From the NCBI RefSeq assembly GCF_013364215.1, contig NZ_CP054923.1:4464001-4528000 (forward strand): a stretch of DNA of 64,000 nucleotides. The letters run 5' to 3'. The stretch is from Verrucosispora sp. NA02020 (GTDB lineage: Bacteria; Actinomycetota; Actinomycetes; Mycobacteriales; Micromonosporaceae). A program made the translations under genes and the position numbers. Positions 24,379 through 35,574 of the stretch are shown here, piece by piece (the first letter of the stretch is position 1; every line of letters starts with the position of its first letter). The notes under the pieces are model-generated. The model made no database searches. It saw only the letters and a list, made by a program, of their open reading frames with translations, and was not told where the DNA came from.

Positions 24379-25941
24379 ATGCGTCGCCCCACCCGACATC
24401 TACTGCTCACCGCCGTCGCGGCCCTGGCCACCATCGCCGCCACCACGCTGGTGGCGGCCACCCCGGCACAGGCCGCCGGTCCCACCGCCAGCTTCGTGAA
24501 GACCGCCGACTGGGGCACCGGCTGGGAGGGCAGGTACACCGTCACCAACGGCGGCAGCAGCACGATCACCTCCTGGCAGGTCGCCTTCACGCTGCCCGCC
24601 GGGACGGCCCTGGGCTCCTTCTGGGACGCCACCGTCAGCAGCGTCGGCCAGCGGCACACCTTCACCAACCGGTCGTGGAACGGCACCCTCGCCCCGGGCG
24701 CCTCGGCCTCCTTCGGCTTCCTGGCCACCGGCCCGGGATCCCCCACCGACTGCCGGGTCAACGGCGCCTCCTGCGGCGGCGGCACACCGACCACCCCGCC
24801 ACCCACCACCGCGCCACCCATCACACCGCCGCCCACCACGACACCGCCCAGCACCCCGCCACCGACCACCGTGCCCCCCACCACGCCGCCCCCGACGACG
24901 CCGCCCACCGGCGGGCTGCCCCGACGGGCCCTGATCGGCTACCTGCACGCCAGCTTCGCCAACGGCTCCGGCTACCTGCGGATGGCCGACGTACCGGCCG
25001 ACTGGGACGTCATCAACCTCGCCTTCGGTGAGCCCACCACGGTCACCTCCGGCGACATCCGGTTCCAGCTCTGCCCGGTCGCCGAGTGCCCGGGGGTGGA
25101 GAGCGAAGCCGAATTCACCGCCGCGATCCGCGCCAAGCAGCAACAGGGCAAGAAGGTGCTGCTCTCCATCGGCGGGCAGAACGGACAGGTCCAGCTCACC
25201 ACGACCACCGCCCGGGACACCTTCGTCCGCTCGGTGTCGGCGATCGTCGACCGGTACGGCCTCGACGGGCTGGACATCGACTTCGAGGGCCACTCCCTGT
25301 ACCTGAACCCCGGCGACACCGACTTCCGCAACCCGACCACCCCGGTCGTGGTGAACCTGATCTCGGCGATCCGTACGCTCACGCAGCGCTACGGGCCTGG
25401 CTTTCTGCTCACGATGGCCCCGGAGACGTTCTTCGTCCAGCTCGGCCACCAGTTCTACGGGCCGGGACCGTGGGGCGGCCAGGACCCGCGCGCCGGGTCG
25501 TACCTGCCGGTGATCCACGCGCTGCGGGACCACCTGACCGTGCTGCACGTGCAGAACTACAACTCCGGCCCGATCGTCGGACTGGACGGCCAGTACCACA
25601 CCATGGGCGGGGCCGACTTCCACATCGCGATGACCGACATGCTGCTCGCCGGCTTCCCGGTGGCCGGCAACCCGGACCGCGTCTTCCCCGCGCTGCGGGA
25701 GGACCAGGTCGCCTTCGGCGCACCGTCGTCGGTCAGCGCCGGCAACGGCTACGTCGCCCCGGCCGGTGTGCAGGCGGCCGTCACCTGCCTGGTCCGGGGG
25801 CAGAACTGCGGCGGCTACACGCCCCGCAGCGGCACCAACCCGAACTTCCGTGGCCTGATGACGTGGTCGATCAACTGGGACCGCTTCTACCAGTGGGAGT
25901 TCGGCCGCACCCACGGCCCGTTCCTCAAGGCCCTGTCCTGA
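24379..25941 (+). CDS. Secreted CBM2-GH18 chitinase
   Basis: A 520-aa secreted enzyme. Signal peptide (LLLTAVAALATIAATTLVA, cleavage after AQA); CBM2-type cellulose/chitin-binding domain (~35-130) with the aromatic WGTGW...SWQVAF...FWDA pattern and a C...C pair; a Pro/Thr-rich linker of TTPPP repeats (~135-175); then a GH18 barrel. The catalytic motif DGLDIDFEG (~296-304) is intact, with Glu as proton donor, and the SIGG motif (LLSIGGQNGQ) is present. It cleaves chitin outside the cell. A GGGAGG site precedes ATG 24379. The 5' leader contains a small CCGTCG-TT-CGACGG stem. Confidence 0.93.
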   Translation: MRRPTRHLLLTAVAALATIAATTLVAATPAQAAGPTASFVKTADWGTGWEGRYTVTNGGSSTITSWQVAFTLPAGTALGSFWDATVSSVGQRHTFTNRSWNGTLAPGASASFGFLATGPGSPTDCRVNGASCGGGTPTTPPPTTAPPITPPPTTTPPSTPPPTTVPPTTPPPTTPPTGGLPRRALIGYLHASFANGSGYLRMADVPADWDVINLAFGEPTTVTSGDIRFQLCPVAECPGVESEAEFTAAIRAKQQQGKKVLLSIGGQNGQVQLTTTTARDTFVRSVSAIVDRYGLDGLDIDFEGHSLYLNPGDTDFRNPTTPVVVNLISAIRTLTQRYGPGFLLTMAPETFFVQLGHQFYGPGPWGGQDPRAGSYLPVIHALRDHLTVLHVQNYNSGPIVGLDGQYHTMGGADFHIAMTDMLLAGFPVAGNPDRVFPALREDQVAFGAPSSVSAGNGYVAPAGVQAAVTCLVRGQNCGGYTPRSGTNPNFRGLMTWSINWDRFYQWEFGRTHGPFLKALS

Positions 25942-25955
25942 TCCACGGCACACAC

Positions 25956-25993
25956 GGTGGTGGCCCCGAGCGCCGTTGCTCGGGGCCACCACC
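25956..25993. terminator. Strong bidirectional terminator stem
   Basis: GGTGGTGGCCCCGAGC and its exact complement form a 16-bp stem with a 6-nt loop (GCCGTT), 15 nt after the chitinase stop and 23 nt before the stop of the convergent MHYT gene. Confidence 0.8.
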
Positions 25994-26015
25994 GGCCCTG
26001 GGGCCGGGCCGACAC

Positions 26016-26906
26016 TCAGCGAGTCGGGCGGTCCCGGCGGGACGGGAACTGGGCGCCGGGCCGGGCCAGGCTCGACCGGGCCCGCAGTCCGACCGGGTCG
26101 GGAGCGGTGACGGCGGCCGGCGCCGGCGCGGCCACGGCCGGGTCGCGCAGGGAGTCCAGGTACGCCATCGCCGCCCGGTCCTCCTCGGTCGGCGCGGCGA
26201 GCAGGGCGTACACCAGGCCCACCACGCCGAAGATGACCAGCAGGACGATCGGCAGGAGCATGGTGCTGACCGTGGCCCCGGCGATGTCGGTCCGCTGGTC
26301 GTGCAGGTGCACCGACATGGCGCTCATCCCGGTGAAGTGCATGCCGTTGACCGCCACGCCCATCACCAGCGCCGAGCCGAAGATCGCCAGCCCGCGACGG
26401 ACGGTCACCGCGAGCCAGAGCGCCACGGTGGCGGCAACCACCGCGATCACGATGGACGCCACCACGCGCAGCGTGTCGTAACCGATCTGGCCGTCCAGTC
26501 GCATCGCGGCCATGCCGGTGTAGTGCATCGCCGCCACACCGAGACCGGTGAACAGGCCGCCGGCCAGGATGCGTACCGCCGACAGCCGGCCGGTGCCCAC
26601 GATGGCCAGGCCGATGCCGACCGCGATCACCGCCAGCAGCGCGCTGACGACGGTGATCGGCACGTCGTACCGGATCCGCGAGCCGGTCACCGCGAAGCCG
26701 AGCATCGCCATGAAGTGCATCGTCCAGATCGCGGTGCCGCCGAGCGCCCACGCCGCGAGCGTCCCCCACCAGATCTTCTGCCCGGTGGACTGCGCGATCC
26801 GGATCCGGCCCGCGAAGATCAGGCCGAGGATGGAACCCAGCACCGACAGCGCGTAACTGATCGCCGGCGTGATCCATCCGTATTCAAAATGATTGATTTC
26901 CGCCAC
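26016..26906 (-). CDS. MHYT-domain integral membrane sensor
   Basis: A 296-aa protein with seven or eight transmembrane helices and three MHYT-type motifs (MHFMAML, MHYTGMA, MHFTGMS) in the pattern proposed to bind copper and sense O2, CO or NO. No output domain (GGDEF, kinase) is fused. The C-terminus is a short Pro/Ala-rich cytoplasmic tail ending SRRDRPTR. Its partner is not evident from neighbours. GTG 26906 follows a GGGGGAG ribosome site. Confidence 0.85.
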   Translation of the reverse strand: MAEINHFEYGWITPAISYALSVLGSILGLIFAGRIRIAQSTGQKIWWGTLAAWALGGTAIWTMHFMAMLGFAVTGSRIRYDVPITVVSALLAVIAVGIGLAIVGTGRLSAVRILAGGLFTGLGVAAMHYTGMAAMRLDGQIGYDTLRVVASIVIAVVAATVALWLAVTVRRGLAIFGSALVMGVAVNGMHFTGMSAMSVHLHDQRTDIAGATVSTMLLPIVLLVIFGVVGLVYALLAAPTEEDRAAMAYLDSLRDPAVAAPAPAAVTAPDPVGLRARSSLARPGAQFPSRRDRPTR

Positions 26907-27057
26907 AACGGGCTCCCCCCAGAGCTGCTACCAGCGCGTAGCGACGCGCCGAAGACATGATCGGGGAGCACCGGAGCAGGCACAATAGGCGTTCGGAGGC
27001 ACTTCACGCCGTGTTGTCACGATTACTCAGCGATGCGTCGGTTTCCGAGCGACATCC

Positions 27058-29838
27058 TCACGCCGGCGAATGGTAGGACAGCACTCCCCGGTTGACGGCG
27101 GCGATCGCCTGCCGGGCCGTGGCCCGCAGCTCGGTCGAGGCCCCACCCGAGTCGGCAAGCTGCCCGAGCAGGTCCACCACCTGACGGGCCCACCGGACGA
27201 AATCACCGGCCGGCATCTCGCCGTCGAACTCGTGACCGCTGGCCAGCACCTTCGCCAGCGCCTCACCCCGCGCCCAGCGGTAGACCGGCCAGGCGAAACC
27301 CAGATCGGGCTCCCGGGTGACGGTCAGGCCCCGCGCCGCCTCGTCCGCCTCGATCTCGCTCCACAGCTTCAACGTGGCGTCGACCGACTCGGCGACCCCG
27401 CCACGCGGCAGCGACGCCCGCTCGTCGACGTCCCGGCGCGCCTCGAAGACCACCACCGAGACCGCCGCCGCCAGCTCGGCCGGGGACAACCCGTCCCAGA
27501 CCCCGCGCCGCAGGCACTCCGCCACCAGCAGGTCGGCCTCCGTCCAGATCCGCCCCAGCATCCGCCCGGCGTCGGTCACCGCGCCCTCGGCGGTCAGGTA
27601 GCCCCGCGCGGTGAGCAGGGCCACGATCCGGTCGAACGTACGCGCCAACGACCCCGTCCGCCCGGAGACCCGCTGCCGCAGCTCCTCGGTGTCCCGCTCC
27701 AGCCGACGCCGACGCTCCGCCCAGCGGGCGTGCTCCTCCCGCTCCGGGCAGGCGTGGCAGGGATGCCGCCGCATCTCGGTGCGGAGCTGGGTCAGCCGGT
27801 GGTCCTCCCCCGACTGCCGGCCGCGTGCGCCCCGACGGGAGTGCCGGTCCAGCCCGGTGCCGCTGACCTGCGCCGCCAGGTCACGCCGGGCGGCCGGATT
27901 GCGGTGGTTGAAGTGCTTGGGCACCCGGATGCGCGCCAGCACCTCGGCCGGGGTGGTGAAGTCGCCGGGGCTGATCCGACCCGCCCACCGGTCCTGCGTG
28001 AGCACCAGCGGCCGGGGCTCACTGAACCCGCCGGCCGCCGGATCGAGCACCACGGCCAGACCGGCGCGGCGCCCCGACGGCACCCGGATCACGTCACCCA
28101 CCCGCAGGCGCTCCAGCGCCGCCACCGCCGCCGCCCGGCGTTGACTCTGCCCCTGACGGGCGATGGCCCGCTCCCGGTCGGCGATGGCGACCCGCAGCGC
28201 GAAGTACTCGTCGAAGTCGCCGTGGTGACAGGCCGCCTCCGCGCCGTACGCCTCGATGGTCTCGGTGTTGCGCTGCACCTGCCGGGCCAGGCCGACCACC
28301 GACCGGTCCGCCTGGAACTGCGCGAACGACGACTCCAGCAGCTCGCGGGCGGGTGCCGCGCCGACGGTGCCGACCAGGTTGACCGACATGTTGTACGACG
28401 GCCGGAAGCTGGACCGCAGCGGATACGTCCGGGTGGAGGCCAACCCCGCCACGTGCCGCGGATCGGTCTCCGGGGACCACACCACCACGGCGTGCCCCTC
28501 GACGTCGATGCCCCGCCGGCCGGCCCGCCCGGTGAGCTGCGTGTACTCCCCCGGGGTCAGGTCGACGTGCGCCTCGCCGTTGTACTTGACCAGGCGTTCC
28601 AGCACCACGCAACGGGCCGGCATGTTGATGCCCAGCGCGAGCGTCTCGGTGGCGAAGACCGCCTTGACCAGCCCCCGGACGAACAGTTCCTCGACGACCT
28701 CCTTGAACGCCGGCAACATGCCGGCGTGGTGGGCGGCCAGCCCGCGCTCCAGGCCGTCGAGCCACTCCCAGTAGCCCAGCACCGACAGGTCCTCGCCCGG
28801 GATGGCGGTGATCCGGGACTCCACCACCCGGCGGATCTCCGAGCGCTCCTCGGGCGAGGTGAGCCGCAGCCCGGCCGCCAGACACTGCTGCACCGCCGCG
28901 TCGCACCCGGCGCGGCTGAAGATGAACAGGATCGCCGGCAACAGGCCCTCGCGGTCCAGCCGGTCGACGATGTCCGGCCGCAGCGGCCCCCGCCAGCGCG
29001 GCCCCCGCCGCCCGGCACCCGGCCCGGCGGACCGTCCCTCGCCCAGGTCGAGGCGGCGCACCGTGTCCCGGGTGTAGCGCAGCAACTCCGGGTGCACGTC
29101 GTGCTTGCGGGCGGCGTCGGCGTCGTGGAACAGGTCGAACATCCGCTTGCCGACCAGCATGTGCTGCCACAACGGCACCGGACGGTGCTCGCTGACCACC
29201 ACCGTGGTCTCGCCGCGAACGGTGATCAGCCAGTCGGCGAACTCCTCGGCGTTGGACACCGTCGCCGACAGCGACACCAGCGTGACCGAGGCGGGCAGGT
29301 GGATGATGACCTCCTCCCACACCCCGCCCCGGAACCGGTCGGCCAGGTAGTGGACCTCGTCCATCACCACGTACGCGAGGCCCTGGAGGGTGCTCGACCC
29401 GGCGTAGAGCATGTTGCGCAGCACCTCGGTGGTCATCACCACCACGGGCGCGTCGCCGTTGATGGCGTTGTCGCCGGTGAGCAGCCCCACCTGCTCGGCG
29501 CCGTAGCGGTCGACCAGGTCGTGGTACTTCTGGTTGGACAGCGCCTTGATCGGCGTCGTGTAGAAGCACTTGCGGCGGGCGCCGTCGACCGGCGCCGGCT
29601 GCCCGGGGGCACCCCGCAACGCCAGGTGTACGGCGAACTCGCCGACCACGGTCTTGCCGGCCCCGGTCGGGGCGCAGACCAGCACCCCGCTGCCCCGCTC
29701 CAGGGCCTGACACGACTCGCGCTGGAAATCGTCGAGGTCGAACCCGAGATCGGCGGTGAACTCTTCCAGGGCCGGGAACTGTGAGGCCTGGGCGGCCCGG
29801 CGACGTGCCGCGGCGTACCGCTCGGCGGGGCTCGACAT
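27058..29838 (-). CDS. HelY/Ski2-like DEAD/DEAH-box RNA helicase
   Basis: A 926-aa superfamily-2 helicase resembling the Mtr4/Ski2-like proteins of actinobacteria (HelY). The N-terminal helicase motifs are FQRESCQALERGSGVLVCAPTGAGKT (Q motif and Walker A, ~residues 41-66), VMDEVHYL (DEVH box) and LSATVSNAEEF. The second RecA domain has FIFSRAGCDAA and LTGRAGRRGIDVEG. The C-terminal ~400 residues hold the helical/arch region. ATG 29838 is preferred to the upstream in-frame ATG because SSPAERY follows the usual family start. Roles in RNA processing or decay are inferred from the family. Confidence 0.88.
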   Translation of the reverse strand: MSSPAERYAAARRRAAQASQFPALEEFTADLGFDLDDFQRESCQALERGSGVLVCAPTGAGKTVVGEFAVHLALRGAPGQPAPVDGARRKCFYTTPIKALSNQKYHDLVDRYGAEQVGLLTGDNAINGDAPVVVMTTEVLRNMLYAGSSTLQGLAYVVMDEVHYLADRFRGGVWEEVIIHLPASVTLVSLSATVSNAEEFADWLITVRGETTVVVSEHRPVPLWQHMLVGKRMFDLFHDADAARKHDVHPELLRYTRDTVRRLDLGEGRSAGPGAGRRGPRWRGPLRPDIVDRLDREGLLPAILFIFSRAGCDAAVQQCLAAGLRLTSPEERSEIRRVVESRITAIPGEDLSVLGYWEWLDGLERGLAAHHAGMLPAFKEVVEELFVRGLVKAVFATETLALGINMPARCVVLERLVKYNGEAHVDLTPGEYTQLTGRAGRRGIDVEGHAVVVWSPETDPRHVAGLASTRTYPLRSSFRPSYNMSVNLVGTVGAAPARELLESSFAQFQADRSVVGLARQVQRNTETIEAYGAEAACHHGDFDEYFALRVAIADRERAIARQGQSQRRAAAVAALERLRVGDVIRVPSGRRAGLAVVLDPAAGGFSEPRPLVLTQDRWAGRISPGDFTTPAEVLARIRVPKHFNHRNPAARRDLAAQVSGTGLDRHSRRGARGRQSGEDHRLTQLRTEMRRHPCHACPEREEHARWAERRRRLERDTEELRQRVSGRTGSLARTFDRIVALLTARGYLTAEGAVTDAGRMLGRIWTEADLLVAECLRRGVWDGLSPAELAAAVSVVVFEARRDVDERASLPRGGVAESVDATLKLWSEIEADEAARGLTVTREPDLGFAWPVYRWARGEALAKVLASGHEFDGEMPAGDFVRWARQVVDLLGQLADSGGASTELRATARQAIAAVNRGVLSYHSPA

Positions 29839-29924
29839 GTCACCAAGATTAGTGCGTGCCACCGACGGCCACCCGGCAAGGCCGTCCGGCAGGGCGGTCC
29901 GGGTGGGTCGGTAGGGTGCACGTC

Positions 29925-30686
29925 GTGCCGGATCATCCCGAACCGACCGACGCCCTCCCCGGTGTCGACGACACCCGTCGCAGGCCGTCCCGCCGGCCCG
30001 TACGTGCCGTGCTGCTCGACTTCCACGGCACCCTCGCCCAGGTCGAGGAGCCCCGGGAGTGGGTGCTGGCCGCCGCGGCGGCGTGCGGTGTGGAGCTGGA
30101 CCGGATTCGCGCCACCTCGTTGGCCGACCGGCTGCTCACCGCCGGCCGGGCCGGGGGACCACTGCCGGGTCGGGTGCCGCCCCGACTGGCCGAACTGTGG
30201 GCCGACCGTGACCTCTACGAGCACGCCCACCGGGGCGCGTACACCGGGCTGGCCGAGACGGTCGACGCCGGGATCGACGGGTTCGCCGACGCCCTCTACG
30301 AGCGCGTGCTGGTGCCGGAGGGCTGGGTACCGTACCCGGACACCGCCCCGACGCTCGCCGGACTGCGCGCGGCCGGCGTCAAGGTGGGCGTGGTCAGCAA
30401 CATCGGCTTCGACCTGCGGCCCATCTTCGACGCCTGGGGCCTCGCCGGCCTGGTCGACGCGTTCGTCCTCTCCTACGAGGTGGGCCGGTGCAAGCCCGAC
30501 CCGGCGATCTTCTGGCGCGCCTGCGGGATGCTCGGCGTCGACCCGGAGGAGTCACTGATGGTCGGCGACACTCCCGCCGACGCCGGTGCCGTGGCCGCCG
30601 GTTGCGCCGTGCTGGTCCTGCCTCCCGCCGACCCCGGCCGCCCCAACGGCCTAGGTTCCGTCCTCGACCTCCTCCCCCACCCCTAA
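29925..30686 (+). CDS. HAD-superfamily hydrolase
   Basis: A 253-aa phosphatase-type protein. Motif I is LLDFHGTLA: the nucleophile Asp is present, but the usual second Asp (DxD) is His. Motif II is VVSNIG, motif III Lys is in GRCKPDPAIF and motif IV is MVGDTPADAGA. A helical cap lies between motifs I and II. The Asp-to-His change in motif I is a recurrent variant but bears on catalysis. A -10-like TAGGGT precedes GTG 29925 by about 7 nt, so it is probably leaderless. It is divergent from the helicase gene. Confidence 0.82.
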   Translation: MPDHPEPTDALPGVDDTRRRPSRRPVRAVLLDFHGTLAQVEEPREWVLAAAAACGVELDRIRATSLADRLLTAGRAGGPLPGRVPPRLAELWADRDLYEHAHRGAYTGLAETVDAGIDGFADALYERVLVPEGWVPYPDTAPTLAGLRAAGVKVGVVSNIGFDLRPIFDAWGLAGLVDAFVLSYEVGRCKPDPAIFWRACGMLGVDPEESLMVGDTPADAGAVAAGCAVLVLPPADPGRPNGLGSVLDLLPHP

Positions 30687-30689
30687 CCC

Positions 30690-34228
<3,539 letters not shown>

Positions 34229-34248
34229 GGCACCTCGCAGCAGGTCGC

Positions 34249-35277
34249 TCAGGTGGGTGGAGGGGCGGTGCTCTCGCGGATCATCAACTCGGCGACCAGG
34301 TCGATGCGGCTGGTCGGCAGCGCGACCCCGTTCGCGAGGTCGAGCAGCATCTGGGTCGCCGTACCGGCCATGTCGCGCAGCGGCTGGTGGACGGTGGTGA
34401 GCGCGGGTCCGATCCAGGCCGACATGGGCAGGTTGTCGTAGCCGACCACGGAGAGGTCCCCGGGCACGTCCAGGCCGAGTTGCCGGGCGGCGCGCAGCAC
34501 CCCCATCGCCTGGAGGTCGGACCCGGCGAAGACGGCCGTCGGGCGGTCCGGGCGATCGAGCAACTGCATGCCGTGGGTGTAGCCGGCGTCGACGTGGAAG
34601 TTGCCGAAGCGGACCAGGTCGGGTGCGACGGGTACGCCCATCTCCTCGTGCGCGCAGCGGAACCCCGCCGTCCGCGCCCGCGCGCAGAGCACGTCCTGCG
34701 GACCGGAGATGACCGCGACCCGCCGGTGACCGAGCTCCAACAGGTGACGGGTGGCCAGCAGGCCACCGTTCCAGTTGTTCGAGCCGACCGCCGGCACCGA
34801 GGCGGCGCTGGCGCTGTCGTTGTCGATCACCACCACCGGGATCGACTGCCGGTCGAACCGTCGTCGCTGCTGGTCGGTCAGGTTGCACATGACCAGCAGC
34901 ACGCCGAGCGGGCGCCGGGCGAGCACCGCGTCCACCCAGGACTGCGGCGGTCGACGTGCCCCGCCGAGCTGGGAGAGCACCAGGTTCACCGGAGGCAGGG
35001 CGGCGACGGCCTCGACACCACGGATGATCTCCAGGGCCCAGTCCGAACCGAACTCGTGGAACACCAGCTCGATCTGTCCCGCACCCGGGGACCGTCGGGC
35101 GCGGCGACGATACCGGTGTCGCTCCAGACTGGCCTCGACCCGCGCCCTGGTGCCGGCAGCCACGTCGGACCGGCCGTTGAGAACCTTCGAGACGGTCGCC
35201 GCCGAGACCCCCACCTCCCGGGCGATGGTCGCGATGGTGGTGGGGCCGAGCACGTCCGGCGATCGGTTCTCCGTCAT
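34249..35277 (-). CDS. LacI-family regulator of the hemicellulose island
   Basis: A 342-aa regulator. The N-terminal HTH is TTIATIAREVGVSAATVSKVLNGRSDV (~12-38), followed by the hinge helix and a periplasmic-binding-protein-like sugar-sensing domain (HRRVAVISGP, AGSDLQAMGVLRAARQLG, VPGDLSVVGYDNLPMSAWIGPALTTVHQP). The gene is divergent from the GH3 gene and upstream of the esterase gene. Palindromes of GAAA/TTTC type lie in the shared control region (35297-35311, 35486-35496). It most likely represses both directions until a xylo-oligosaccharide or related sugar binds. Confidence 0.88.
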   Translation of the reverse strand: MTENRSPDVLGPTTIATIAREVGVSAATVSKVLNGRSDVAAGTRARVEASLERHRYRRRARRSPGAGQIELVFHEFGSDWALEIIRGVEAVAALPPVNLVLSQLGGARRPPQSWVDAVLARRPLGVLLVMCNLTDQQRRRFDRQSIPVVVIDNDSASAASVPAVGSNNWNGGLLATRHLLELGHRRVAVISGPQDVLCARARTAGFRCAHEEMGVPVAPDLVRFGNFHVDAGYTHGMQLLDRPDRPTAVFAGSDLQAMGVLRAARQLGLDVPGDLSVVGYDNLPMSAWIGPALTTVHQPLRDMAGTATQMLLDLANGVALPTSRIDLVAELMIRESTAPPPT

Positions 35278-35296
35278 ACCGACCCTCTGCAACGAT

Positions 35297-35311
35297 CCCG
35301 AAAATTTCGGG
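35297..35311. promoter_or_regulatory. LacI operator candidate 1
   Basis: CCCGAAA-A-TTTCGGG: 7-bp perfect arms around one base, 20 nt upstream of the LacI start. Its GAAAnTTTC core matches the type of site reported for Streptomyces xylanase control and suggests autoregulation. Confidence 0.6.
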
Positions 35312-35485
35312 GAACCATAGCACGGGATCCCTCCACTGGCGACGACGACAGTCGATATGGCGGGAGCGTGCACGAAGGTCCGGAAATCGCTTGCCTGCCC
35401 TGCGGGAACCGTGTGGGCAGTCGGTTCGTGAGCCCTTGACACGCTCCATCGACACCCATAGGTTCCCGACACAGGTGACGAACTG

Positions 35486-35496
35486 GTTTCCGAAAC
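35486..35496. promoter_or_regulatory. LacI operator candidate 2
   Basis: GTTTC-C-GAAAC, a perfect palindrome ~80 nt upstream of the GH3 start on the other side of the divergent control region. It is shorter and has the arms in the opposite order to candidate 1, so confidence is lower. Confidence 0.4.
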
Positions 35497-35574
35497 TATC
35501 GAGAATCGCCGTCCGCAGCGGCGTCCGTGTGGCCTGCCGGAACGACCTGCCCCGGTGCGGCCAGAGGGGTTCGC

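Noticed and set aside
24781..24910. CACC/CCGACC repeats considered as a tandem DNA repeat
   Set aside because: They encode the ordinary Pro/Thr linker between the CBM2 and GH18 domains of the chitinase.
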